A DNA stretch of 64,000 nt, from assembly GCF_024170005.1 (NCBI RefSeq), contig NZ_JALJXJ010000001.1, positions 372,001-436,000 on the forward strand, written 5' to 3'. The translations under genes and the position numbers were made by a program. The notes below the pieces were generated by a model. The model saw nothing but the letters and a program-made list of their open reading frames with translations. It ran no database searches and was not told the DNA's origin. This document shows, one piece after another, positions 17,520 to 26,184 of this stretch. How positions within the stretch are numbered: position 1 is the first letter of the stretch; every line of letters begins with the position of its first letter. The stretch comes from Azospirillum lipoferum (GTDB lineage Bacteria > Pseudomonadota > Alphaproteobacteria > Azospirillales > Azospirillaceae).

Positions 17520-19796
17520 ATGAGAGACCATAGATATGTAAAATATCCTCATTTCATGATTAGAAACGAAAATATCTTGGCATCTCTCTCTGAAGCACTC
17601 TCAGCCGCTCTCAATCTCCATATGAATGGCCGGCTGACCGAAGCTGAAACCCTGTACGGGCGTATTTTGGACGCAGTACCGGACCAAGCCGATGCCTTGC
17701 ATCTTCTTGGCCTGCTATTGGCTCAGACCGGCCGAATGACGGAAGGCTTGGCTCGGATTAAGGAAGCCATTTCCATCAATCCTGCTCCGGCTCCATATCA
17801 TTTGAACTGCGGAAAGATTGCTGACGCGCTTGGCCGGCATGAAGATGCTCTGATTAGTTATGGTCACGCTCTGCTTCGCCAGGCGGGACAGGCTGAAGCT
17901 GAGGAGCGAATCGCTTTGATGGCTCGTCTGCTGGCCGAACGGTCATTTGATGCGGCCCGGTTCGACGAGGCTGTTCTGCGGTATCGACGAGCCCTGGCCT
18001 TGGCTCCGAGCGATCTTGCCGCGTCCTTTGATCACGCCATCGCCTTGAAACGGTGTGGCCGTCTCAAGGATGCGGCCCATATGCTGATGCGAACTGGTGT
18101 TCTCGAGCCAGCTCTCGAGCGGGTTCATGTCGAACTTGCAGGGATCTTGGAGGCGATCGGAGACTTTGCAGGCGCTGCTGAGGCATTCACCGCCGCGGCT
18201 GCGGTGAATCCGGCTGACCCCTCACTTTTCTGGGCCGCAGCGGTGATGTTGCAACGAAGCGGTGCTGTGCATCGCCATGTTATCACCGCATACCGCTATT
18301 TTTTGTCTTTCGAGCCTGGGAACCCCGACGGTTGGAGCAACCTTTGCCTGATCCTGCGATGCGCAGGCGACCGCGCCCAATCGGTTCAGGCCGGACGGCG
18401 CGCGGTCACCTGCGCACCGGTGGATATGGCTGCTCTGGTGAACCTTGGGGCGGCACAGCTCGCTGCCGAGGATCCTAAAGCAGCAGTCGCCACTGGCCGC
18501 TTCGGTGTTATCTCGGATCCGGGGTCCGCCATGCCGCTGATCAATCTGGGTGCCGCTTTGACCGAGACCGGCGCCTTGACTTCCGCAGAACTGCCGCTGG
18601 TGCGCGCCCTGCGCCTGACCCCCGGCGAGCCGCTCGCCCTGGCCCAATTGGGCCGGGTTCGCGATGCTTTGGGAAAGACGCAATCAGCCATCCAAGTCCT
18701 ACGACTCGCCCTTGCCACCCTGCCAACGGATGAGGAAGGCTGGGCATCGCTGAGCCGGGCAAGGCTTCAAGCCGGGGATTCAGCAACTGCCTTGGCCTGC
18801 GCCCGGCGGGTGTTGTGTCTCGTTCCAGGCCACCCCCGTGGAGCACTCGGCGAGGCTATGGCATTGGAAGCCGAGGGGGAGCCCGTGTTGGCACTGGCTT
18901 CCTACGACAGAGCGATTGCTGCTGCTCCGGGACTCGGAACCTCTTTCACCCGGCGGGCTCTGTTGCTGTTGCGGCCGGTCGCCTCACCCCCGGCCCCCCG
19001 CATCTCGGTGGGGCGTCCCCGGCTGATGGCGAGTCGGATCGGCAACGCTGGCCGGTTCGGTAATCAACTGCTGCAATACGCCTTCTTGCGGGCTTACGCC
19101 GAGCGGACCGGGCTGGAACTGGAAACACCGGAATGGATCGGGCGGTCGATCTATGGCTTTGACGACCCACTGACCGGCCCCATACTGCCGACCCTGCATG
19201 AGGATGATTGTCAGTTCGCCGCGGCACTTGCAGGACACGCACCGGATCGGTGCGCCGGACACGATATCGTTGGCTATTTCTGTGGGGACACGACGCCATT
19301 TGCGGCGTTCCGCGAGCGTATCCGGAATTGGTTCCAACCGGTCGGCGCGGTCGCAGCTCACGCTGATGCTGCACTGGCCGCGGTCCGGGAACGTGGGCAG
19401 ACAGTGGTGGCCATCCATTTGCGCAGGGGCGATTTTGGTGGCGGACGGTTCTGGATAGCACCGGAAAGCTGGTATCTTGACTGGCTGGAGCGAATCTGGT
19501 CGGGGCTCGACCGCCCTGTGCTCTACATCGCGACCGATGCGCCTCACCTTGTCGACCGTTTCACCCGTTATGCCCCCCTCCAGGCGGCCGACCTGACAAC
19601 TCCGCTCCCGGGAGCGGAATTCTTCACCGACCACTGGATCCTGTCCCAGTCGGACGCATTGGCGGTATCCAACAGCTCCTTCTCCGTTACCGCCGCGATG
19701 CTCAATGCGCGGGCAACCATAACGGTCCGGCCCCACCGCCAAAAGAGACGGTTGGTTTCCTTCGATCCCTGGGCCGGGCCGGTCCTATGGGATTGA
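17520..19796 (+). CDS. TPR protein fused to a GT11-like (fucosyltransferase-type) glycosyltransferase
   Basis: A 758-residue two-part protein. Residues about 15-490 are tetratricopeptide-like repeats (for example LHLLGLLLAQTGRM and VNLGAAQLAAEDPKAAV), expected to form a superhelical binding scaffold. Residues about 503-758 resemble the family 11 alpha-1,2-fucosyltransferases: RFGNQLLQYAFLRAYA near 513, the nucleotide-sugar signature HLRRGDF near 632, LYIATDA, and a late SQSDALAVSNSSFS segment. The fusion implies a protein or bulky glycan acceptor held by the TPR part. The first ATG is used, but the ATG at 17556 is equally possible; neither has a clear ribosome site. It leads the island cargo and overlaps the 3' end of the convergent FkbM gene. 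Confidence 0.75.
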   Translation: MRDHRYVKYPHFMIRNENILASLSEALSAALNLHMNGRLTEAETLYGRILDAVPDQADALHLLGLLLAQTGRMTEGLARIKEAISINPAPAPYHLNCGKIADALGRHEDALISYGHALLRQAGQAEAEERIALMARLLAERSFDAARFDEAVLRYRRALALAPSDLAASFDHAIALKRCGRLKDAAHMLMRTGVLEPALERVHVELAGILEAIGDFAGAAEAFTAAAAVNPADPSLFWAAAVMLQRSGAVHRHVITAYRYFLSFEPGNPDGWSNLCLILRCAGDRAQSVQAGRRAVTCAPVDMAALVNLGAAQLAAEDPKAAVATGRFGVISDPGSAMPLINLGAALTETGALTSAELPLVRALRLTPGEPLALAQLGRVRDALGKTQSAIQVLRLALATLPTDEEGWASLSRARLQAGDSATALACARRVLCLVPGHPRGALGEAMALEAEGEPVLALASYDRAIAAAPGLGTSFTRRALLLLRPVASPPAPRISVGRPRLMASRIGNAGRFGNQLLQYAFLRAYAERTGLELETPEWIGRSIYGFDDPLTGPILPTLHEDDCQFAAALAGHAPDRCAGHDIVGYFCGDTTPFAAFRERIRNWFQPVGAVAAHADAALAAVRERGQTVVAIHLRRGDFGGGRFWIAPESWYLDWLERIWSGLDRPVLYIATDAPHLVDRFTRYAPLQAADLTTPLPGAEFFTDHWILSQSDALAVSNSSFSVTAAMLNARATITVRPHRQKRRLVSFDPWAGPVLWD

Positions 19797-20894
19797 GTGC
19801 CGGTGGCGCACATAGAACGCATCGCCCCAGCTATGGTGATGCGGACTGATCTCTTCGACCCGCTCGAAGCCATGCGGGACCAACAGATCGTCCAGATCTG
19901 CAAGACGCCCGCATCCTTCGTACAGTTCGGCGTAGTTCGCCTCGGTCACCACCGCGTCGAACTGCGCCAGTAGCGTGCCGCAGCCGGAAAGGATCATCCG
20001 TTCCGCTCCCTGGGTATCCATTGCCAACACGTTGTAATCCGCCGGATCCACCTCATGCGCCGCCAGGATTGCGGGAAGCGTGTCGGTTGTTACCTCAATG
20101 GTGCCGTTGAGGGAGATGTGCGGATAAAGGACCAGATGATCGCGGGGATTTAGCAGGGAACTCGACATGCCGCCGCTCATCCGGGAGAAAGTGGCACGGC
20201 CGGGACGATCCGATGCCGCGCCCTCAATGCATATGACATCCGGGTTGCCGGCAAAGCGTTCCTGCAACCGTGCGAAAGTGTCCGGATCGGCTTCGATAAA
20301 GATGACGCGGCGACAGCCAGCCTCGACATAGCCGTCATACTCCTGGCCCTCGTTGGCACCAACGTGGACGATTCCGCGCGGTTCCACGCCGTGGCGTGGA
20401 AACAGTTCGGCATAGCGAAACATGCTTTGATCGCGTGCGAACAGCCGCTTCCAATGGCGGGGAGCCACTGCCAAGTGGGTAGCAGGATTTCCGTCGACCG
20501 GCGCCGTGCGGCAGAATTCGAGGTTCCGATTGGCGAACCGGAACAGGCTGTAGCCGTAACCCTGCAACACGGCGTAGATCCGTTCCAGGTCCAGACCTGC
20601 CTCTTCCTGATCGAACTGGATGAAGTCGATCCTGCGCAAGCGCAGCAGGTCTTCAGCGCCCTTCAGCATCTGCAGAGCACCGCCGGCGCGATGCACGAAC
20701 AGCCAGTCAATGTGCCGCAAGGACCGGTCGGTTGCCCAGCGGTCGAGCGCATCTGGCGGCGACAGCACTTCCACCACCCGGTCGGCGGACAAGTTGCCAA
20801 TCCAATCTTCAGCCTTCGTCCCAGCGGCGACGATCAGAGTTCCCAAGGGCAGAAACCGCTTCTGCAAGAGGTCCTCGGGCGGCTGGTTCGTCAT
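19785..20894 (-). CDS. FkbM-family SAM-dependent methyltransferase with extra N-terminal domain
   Basis: A 369-residue protein. The C-terminal half (about 165-369) is an FkbM-type O-methyltransferase: SAM loop IVHVGANEGQEYDGY near 175-189, the acidic ribose contact VIFIEADPDTF, an ALRL-like middle part, and VLAMDTQGAERMILSG near 290, the family's catalytic-region signature. The first 150 residues contain a second, weaker copy of this last part (RIDFIQFDQEEAGLDLERI then LFRFANRNLEF), suggesting a degenerate tandem domain. Such enzymes methylate sugar hydroxyls in capsules, flagellar glycans and macrolides. I chose the ATG at 20894 (MTNQPP); a second ATG five codons upstream is possible. It is on the same strand as, and 24 bases after, the exostosin-like gene. 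Confidence 0.75.
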   Translation of the reverse strand: MTNQPPEDLLQKRFLPLGTLIVAAGTKAEDWIGNLSADRVVEVLSPPDALDRWATDRSLRHIDWLFVHRAGGALQMLKGAEDLLRLRRIDFIQFDQEEAGLDLERIYAVLQGYGYSLFRFANRNLEFCRTAPVDGNPATHLAVAPRHWKRLFARDQSMFRYAELFPRHGVEPRGIVHVGANEGQEYDGYVEAGCRRVIFIEADPDTFARLQERFAGNPDVICIEGAASDRPGRATFSRMSGGMSSSLLNPRDHLVLYPHISLNGTIEVTTDTLPAILAAHEVDPADYNVLAMDTQGAERMILSGCGTLLAQFDAVVTEANYAELYEGCGRLADLDDLLVPHGFERVEEISPHHHSWGDAFYVRHRHSIP

Positions 20895-20918
20895 TGTCCG
20901 ATCCTCCATTCTGGGGTT

Positions 20919-21779
20919 TCAGGAAACGCGGGCAGCCAATAGACGGGCGTGATGTTCTCGTGTCCGCTCCTGCCAATAGCTGGAAAAAAACAGTCCGGTC
21001 CGGTTGGCAAAGCATTGCAAGGCATAGGCGCGCAACGGCTCGCCGGTCGGAACCGACCGGGCTGCATCGGCCGCCTGTTCCCATTCCTGAACGATGATCG
21101 CGCCGAAGCTGCTGTAAATCGGGTCGAGGATCCCGGTGCGTGTGATCGGTACAGCCCCCACCGCCAGCGCCTCCCACAGGCGGATGGAGTCGGGTGCGTT
21201 GCCGCGCGGGCAGATAACGAACTTCGACCGGGCCATCAGTTGAAGATAGTCGCGATAGGGCAGTCGATCGCGCAAAACATGAGCACCGTCCACGACGATA
21301 TCCTGTCGTTCCGGTGAAGTGGGGGACATCGGTGTCATCAGAATGTCGATCGGTCGCTCCCTCCAGGGCATTCCCCCGACCGCGTCGAGGATCGCCTGCT
21401 GGTCTCCGCAGTCCCTTTCCCTCTCGGCGAATCCCGAAGGGTACTGTAGAATCTTCTCCGACCACTGGGGCAGGAACTGCCCGCACCAGGAAACGATACG
21501 ATCGTCTTCAATCAGGAACCGGTAATCGAGCGGGCAGATGTCGCTGACACCGGTGATCAATCCGATCGGAACCTTCAGCTTCGGCAAGACTTGGCAGAAG
21601 GCCGAAAGCGCATTGGTTTTGATGAAAACTAGATCTCCCGGCCGAATTCCATCCAGATCAAGACGATCATGCGTATGCATCCGGCTTACCCCCGCCCGCC
21701 GATAATAATCTTCGTTGTAATCGAGTGCGTGGCTGCAAAAAGTCGGCGGGGTGTTGTAGCGGAACAGTCCGATATCCAT
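20919..21779 (-). CDS. Exostosin-like glycosyltransferase
   Basis: A 286-residue putative glycosyltransferase. Its C-terminal half has the exostosin/GT47-like signature: a tyrosine-rich DYLQLMARSKFVICPRG stretch followed by DSIRLWEALAVGAVPI, the acceptor and nucleotide-sugar binding region where the conserved Glu sits. The N-terminal half has RPGDLVFIKTN and SDICPLDYRF, which I cannot assign. No signal peptide or membrane segment is visible, so it is likely cytoplasmic. The frame extends to 21860, but the ATG at 21779 begins the more protein-like sequence. It appears to share an operon with the FkbM gene and is transcribed divergently from the radical SAM gene. Confidence 0.65.
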   Translation of the reverse strand: MDIGLFRYNTPPTFCSHALDYNEDYYRRAGVSRMHTHDRLDLDGIRPGDLVFIKTNALSAFCQVLPKLKVPIGLITGVSDICPLDYRFLIEDDRIVSWCGQFLPQWSEKILQYPSGFAERERDCGDQQAILDAVGGMPWRERPIDILMTPMSPTSPERQDIVVDGAHVLRDRLPYRDYLQLMARSKFVICPRGNAPDSIRLWEALAVGAVPITRTGILDPIYSSFGAIIVQEWEQAADAARSVPTGEPLRAYALQCFANRTGLFFSSYWQERTREHHARLLAARVS

Positions 21780-21990
21780 GGTCGCACTCGGCTTTGTTTG
21801 GGTGTTTGGATCGCCGAAGCTGACGCCCGATTCTGTTAACATCCGCCTCCAGCTCCTCAACGGCCTCAGAACTTCAGGGGAACGGTATGATTGATGCCGA
21901 TATCATTAACAATCGATTGACGATTCGGTATTAGGGTTAACGCGTTTCGAATAGGCGGGTTTCCTCTTTTGAAAGCGAGTATAAGACGAC

Positions 21991-23538
21991 ATGCCCCGTT
22001 TTCTGCAGCGAGCGGAAGCGATCAACCAGGGAGCACGACCCAGTTCCGTCGCCTTGGTGATTCCACCCTCCGCATTCCTGTTGGACGAACGGGTCTTCGT
22101 CAGCCTAGGCATCCTTAAAGTAGCTGCGGTCCTGGAGCAGCATGGCCACAAGGTCAGCGTGCTCGACCTTTCCGGCGTTGCAAATTTCGAGTTGGCATTG
22201 CGGATTTTTCTCGCCGATGCAGAAATCGAAATCCTCGGCATCACAGCAACCACCCCGCAATTGCCGGCAGTTGCCATCATCGCCGGTATCGTACGGACGG
22301 AACGGCCGGACGTCAGAACTATATTAGGAGGCCCCCACGTCACGCTCACCTATTCGGCGCTGAAACTGGAAAGCAAAGCCGGACGACAGGACGGCCGGGC
22401 GGCTGAATCGGCACGCCGGTTGGAGGCGATGGTTGACATCCTATGTGCTGGTGACGGCGAGTTGGCGATCCTGCGGGCCATTCAACCCGATGCTCCGAAG
22501 CTGGTCGACGGTGACGACATGGCGGGAGAGTATTTTCTGGACGACGAGACTTACGAGGGTACGCCCTTGCCCGCGCGGCATCTGGTCGATCTGGACAGTT
22601 ACCGCTACCGGATCGAGGGCCACCCCGCCACCAGCTTGATCGCACAGCTCGGCTGCCCGTTCGGATGCGGGTTCTGCGGCGGTCGCAACAGCCGGAGCCT
22701 GCGGGTCATCCGCACACGGACGGTCGGATCGATTGTCGATGAAGTCGAGTTTCTACACCGGACCCATGGCTATACGGGGTTCATGTTCTACGACGACGAA
22801 TTGAATGTCAGTCGCACCATGGTCGAGTTGATGAGACAGTTGTCGGCTCTGCAGGAGCGGCTGGGAGTCGAATTCCGTCTGCGCGGTTTCGTCAAGGCAG
22901 AACTGCTAACCGACCAGCAGGCAGCCGAAATGTACCGTGCTGGTTTCCGGTGGCTTCTTTGCGGATTCGAGGCGGCACATCCCCGTATCCTGACCAATAT
23001 CCAGAAAAAGGCAACCCTGGCCGACAATACCCGAGCCGTGGAGATCGCCAAGCGACACGGACTGAAGACTAAGGCACTGATGTCGATTGGCCATCCGGGC
23101 GAAACGGCAGAAAGTGCGTTGGCGGTGCGTGATTGGCTGATCCGCATGGAGGTCGAGGATTTCGACTGTACCATCATTACGACCTATCCCGGCACGCCAT
23201 ACTACGATCATGCAAGGCCCCATCCGGAACTGCCGGATGTCTGGACTTATACTCAACCGCAAACCGGCGACCGACTTCACAGTATCAAGGTCGATTTCAC
23301 TCAAACCGCTGATTATTATAAAGGAGCGCCCAATGGCGGGTATAAGTCATATGTCTTCACTGATTACATTACGGATACCGAAATAATTTTTCTACGAGAT
23401 AAGATCGAGACGGATGTCCGTAAGGCACTTCGCATTGCCTTTAACCCGTCCCGTTCCGCTATTCTTTATGAGCATTCAATGGGACAGCGACTATCCAGCT
23501 CGATTATGAGGTCTAGCTATCCGAGGACAGCGCGATAG
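21991..23538 (+). CDS. B12-binding-like radical SAM protein of unknown substrate
   Basis: A 515-residue radical SAM enzyme. The N-terminal 170 residues resemble the cobalamin-binding Rossmann domain that precedes many radical SAM cores (LGILKVAAVLEQHGHKVSVLDL near 39-60, ILGITATTPQ near 81, ILGGPHVT near 111), but the usual DxHxxG cobalamin signature is not obvious. The core starts with CPFGCGFC (Cys222, Cys226, Cys229), which holds the 4Fe-4S cluster, followed by MFYDDELNVS, RGFVKAELL, FRWLLCGFEA and MSIGHPGET, all typical. Related proteins methylate or rearrange lipids, sugars or antibiotics. The island neighbours suggest a carbohydrate or glycolipid substrate, but that is inference. Divergent from the glycosyltransferase gene. 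Confidence 0.75.
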   Translation: MPRFLQRAEAINQGARPSSVALVIPPSAFLLDERVFVSLGILKVAAVLEQHGHKVSVLDLSGVANFELALRIFLADAEIEILGITATTPQLPAVAIIAGIVRTERPDVRTILGGPHVTLTYSALKLESKAGRQDGRAAESARRLEAMVDILCAGDGELAILRAIQPDAPKLVDGDDMAGEYFLDDETYEGTPLPARHLVDLDSYRYRIEGHPATSLIAQLGCPFGCGFCGGRNSRSLRVIRTRTVGSIVDEVEFLHRTHGYTGFMFYDDELNVSRTMVELMRQLSALQERLGVEFRLRGFVKAELLTDQQAAEMYRAGFRWLLCGFEAAHPRILTNIQKKATLADNTRAVEIAKRHGLKTKALMSIGHPGETAESALAVRDWLIRMEVEDFDCTIITTYPGTPYYDHARPHPELPDVWTYTQPQTGDRLHSIKVDFTQTADYYKGAPNGGYKSYVFTDYITDTEIIFLRDKIETDVRKALRIAFNPSRSAILYEHSMGQRLSSSIMRSSYPRTAR

Positions 23539-23689
23539 GTGTCAGCTAAACAACGCCAAGAGACCCTTGTCGGCGGTTGTTTTCTTGACGCCGCCGCCCC
23601 CCGCGGCGACCCTGTCGCACCCGCTTCCCCCTGCTCGAGACGCCGCCCGTGCCGCTTCCCGCCCCGCTGCCCTCTCGGGACGATTGCGC

Positions 23690-24081
23690 GCTTGCTCACC
23701 ATCGGACGCGAGGTTCTGACCAAAGCAGAGACGGTGACGGTCGCAGCGATTGAGGGCGGAGTGCCGCTGCTGGTCGCGGCGCGTGAAATCGTTGCGGCGT
23801 TCCAATCGATGATCCGGAAGAAAAGTGCCGAGGAACTTGAGCCCTGGCTGCAGCGGGCCAAGGCAAGTTTAGTGGCGTCCTTCGCCAATGGGATGGCCAA
23901 GGACCGGAACGCCGTCATCGCGGCAATCACTCTGCCGTGGTCCAACGGCCAGACCGAGGGGCAGATCACCAAGCTCAAGCTGGTGAAGCGGCAGATGTAT
24001 GGCCGCGGCAAACTCGACATCCTTCAGGCACGCGTCATCGGCCCCTGATGAGGTCCGCACCATCAAATCTGCGACAGAGCC
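23690..24081 (+). pseudogene. ISL3-family transposase remnant (C-terminal part and right end)
   Basis: The plus-strand frame ending at 24048 encodes the last 120 or so residues of an ISL3-type transposase: RLLTIGREVL, a helical stretch, then the diagnostic TLPWSNGQTEGQITKLKL and RQMYGRGKLDILQAR. The upstream part of the same frame (from 23539) lacks recognisable transposase sequence, so the N-terminal three quarters are missing. The complement of 24053-24081 begins GGCTCTGTCGCAGATTTG, which fits an ISL3 terminal inverted repeat. The fragment lies between the radical SAM stop and the right att-like repeat. Inactive. Confidence 0.75.
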
Positions 24082-24158
24082 CTTATTCAATGCCGATTCA
24101 CATCTTGAGCGCTACGTTGAGAAACCCTGGCGTTTCCGGCGCTGTCCGGGTACTTTGC

Positions 24159-24212
24159 CGCCGCTCATAACGGTGTTGTCGTCGGTTCAAATCCGGCCGG
24201 GCCCACCAACCT
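24159..24212 (+). repeat. Right 54-bp direct repeat (tRNA 3' end copy)
   Basis: This is the copy of 16350-16403: anticodon-stem 3' part, anticodon loop, T-arm, acceptor and CCA, with one G-to-A difference in the T-loop. No D-arm or 5' acceptor strand precedes it, so it is not a functional tRNA by itself. It marks the right boundary of the island, 34 bases before the next gene. Confidence 0.85.
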
Positions 24213-24245
24213 CTCCCGACCGGCTCAATACTCTGATCGGGGGTC

Positions 24246-25925
24246 TTGGTCGTGGGTGACGTTCTTCCCCTCATTCAATCGGCTGCGGCGGCGTTGCAGC
24301 GGCGGGAACCGGCGGCGGCGCGCAGGGCGCTGCGGCAGGCTCTGGCGCTCGACCCGGCGTGCGGCGACGGGTGGAGCATCCTGGGCGTGGCGGCCATCGG
24401 CAGCGGCGATGCGGTGGGTGCGCTGGCGCCATTTCGCCGATCACTGTGCTGTGCGCCGGGCAACCCCGCCTATGCCCGCAATCTCGCAGCCTGCCTGAAG
24501 CGGCTGGGCCGGGCCGGGGAGGCGGCGGCCGTGCTGCATCTTGCGGCGCAGGCTGGTGCGCTGACGCCCGACCTGCTGTGCGATCTTGCCGACCTGCGGC
24601 TTGGGGATGGCGATATTCCGGCGGCGCTGCCGCTTTACCGGATGTCACTGCTGCTGGCGCCCGACCATGGGCGCAGCCTGAACAATCTGGCGGAAACCCT
24701 GCGCCGGCAGGCTATGCCGGAGGCGGCGACGGAACTGACCCGGCTGGCACGGCTTCGCGGCACGGCGCCGGCCTGGGCCGCTGCGGGGGCGGAACTGGTC
24801 GAGGCGGGGCGGATCGAGGAGGCGCAACCGGCGCTCTGCCGGTCGCTGGTGCTCGACCCGGCCGATCCGGCGAGCTGGAGCAATCTGGGATTTGCACACC
24901 TGCAACGGCATCGGGCGGAAGCGGCAGTGGCGGCATTTGCCCATGCCCGCAGTCTCGACCCGGCATTGGCCGAGGCGCCGGTCGGGCAGGGCAGTGCGCT
25001 GATGCTGATGGGCCGCGTTCGCGAGGGCGCGGCGCTCTATGAGGAGAGGTTGCGGTTGCCGCTGTTCCAGCCGCCGCGTCGTTTCGACCGACCGGACTGG
25101 GATGGCCGGATCCGGCCGGGGGCGACCTTGCTGATCCATGCCGACCGTGGAATAGGGGATGCGATCCAGTTCATCCGGTACGCGCCGATTCTGCGGGCAC
25201 AGGGAATGAGGGTGCTGTTCTGCGGTCAGGAAAGCCTGCTGGGGCTGCTCCGGTCGTCCGGGATCGTCGACGCCGCCTTCGGCTATGACGAGGAGTTGCC
25301 ACCCTACGACATGCACGCCCATGTGATGAGCCTTGTCCATCGGATGGGAACCGATCTGGACAGCATTCCCGGAGACATTCCCTATCTGCGCGCCTCGCAG
25401 GCGGCGAGGGATCTTTGGGCCGGGAGAGCCGCCGGGCTGAGGGGGCTGAAGATCGGCATCGTCTGGGCCGGTTCCGTGCACTTCCGGTATGACCGCGTCC
25501 GCTCCCCCAGGCTGGAGCCGTTGCTGCCGCTATTCGGTATTCCGGGAACGACAGCGGTGGTGCTCCAGTTCGGGCAGGGGCGCGACGACATGGCCAAGTT
25601 TCCGCTGCCCGCCGCTACGGTCGATTGGGGTGACAGTTTGCAGGGCATGGACAACACCGCGGCGGCCCTGGGAGAGCTGGATGTGGTGGTCAGCTCCTGC
25701 ACCTTCATGGCCCATCTGGCCGGTGCGCTGGGACGGCCGGTGTCGGTGCTGCTGCATGCCGGGTCGGAATGGCGCTGGCTGCGCGAGCGGGAGGAGTCGC
25801 CCTGGTATCCGACGGCGCGGCTCTACCGCCAGACGGCTCCCGGCGACTGGTCGGGGCCTGTGGAGCGGCTGCGGGCAGATCTGGCTGCGCTGGCGGAGCG
25901 ACGGATTGTGCTGGCGGACAACTGA
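24246..25925 (+). CDS. TPR protein with C-terminal GT-B (GT9-like) glycosyltransferase domain
   Basis: A 559-residue protein. Residues about 10-280 form six or more tetratricopeptide-like repeats (for example SWSNLGFAHLQRHRAEAA near 215). From about 293 it shows the GT-B type domain found in many TPR-glycosyltransferases: LLIHADRGIGDAIQFIRY, an RVLFCGQ strand, KIGIVWAG near 400, and a late SSCTFMAHLAGALGRPVSVLL resembling the heptosyltransferase donor site. Family members often glycosylate flagellin or act in surface-polysaccharide loci. The start is TTG at 24246 or GTG at 24252; a GGGGGT lies just upstream. It begins 34 bases outside the right att-like repeat, so it may be the resident gene beside which the island landed. 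Confidence 0.75.
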   Translation: MVVGDVLPLIQSAAAALQRREPAAARRALRQALALDPACGDGWSILGVAAIGSGDAVGALAPFRRSLCCAPGNPAYARNLAACLKRLGRAGEAAAVLHLAAQAGALTPDLLCDLADLRLGDGDIPAALPLYRMSLLLAPDHGRSLNNLAETLRRQAMPEAATELTRLARLRGTAPAWAAAGAELVEAGRIEEAQPALCRSLVLDPADPASWSNLGFAHLQRHRAEAAVAAFAHARSLDPALAEAPVGQGSALMLMGRVREGAALYEERLRLPLFQPPRRFDRPDWDGRIRPGATLLIHADRGIGDAIQFIRYAPILRAQGMRVLFCGQESLLGLLRSSGIVDAAFGYDEELPPYDMHAHVMSLVHRMGTDLDSIPGDIPYLRASQAARDLWAGRAAGLRGLKIGIVWAGSVHFRYDRVRSPRLEPLLPLFGIPGTTAVVLQFGQGRDDMAKFPLPAATVDWGDSLQGMDNTAAALGELDVVVSSCTFMAHLAGALGRPVSVLLHAGSEWRWLREREESPWYPTARLYRQTAPGDWSGPVERLRADLAALAERRIVLADN

Positions 25926-26184
25926 CGGAGCCGCTCTGAAGCCTTTTCGGCACAAGCCTGACCGTACCGCACAAATTTTGCTGCAAGCCTCATAAAGTCT
26001 GGAATAAAGGATGCGCGGCGCGCGTTCGCACCCATATGCATCGGGTCTCCCCATCGGCCGCAGGGCCGAATGAGCCGGCCCGGCCCTGGAGTTGCGGCGC
26101 CGTGTCGTCCCGTCCGTCCTTTCGGGAGGAGGGGGGAGGCCATGGCGTGAGCCGTGGCGTGATCGGTAAGGATCGGGTGCGCGG

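Larger units (their letters stand above)
16350..24212. mobile_element. tRNA-bounded genomic island (about 7.8 kb) with glycan-modification cargo
   Basis: The island is defined by the 54-bp direct repeats of the tRNA 3' end at each side. Inside are, in order, a truncated HTH gene reading antisense into the tRNA, IS630 and IS5 transposase remnants, four cargo genes (TPR-glycosyltransferase, FkbM methyltransferase, exostosin-like glycosyltransferase, radical SAM protein), and an ISL3 remnant before the right repeat. The cargo has less GC-biased codon use than the flanking core genes. No integrase, excisionase or plasmid-transfer gene is visible, so it is probably an immobile remnant or a satellite depending on an external integrase. 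Cargo function is inferred as surface sugar modification. Confidence 0.75.

Noticed and set aside
24159..24212. Functional tRNA at the right repeat
   Set aside because: Only the 3' part is present; no D-arm or 5' acceptor strand precedes it.
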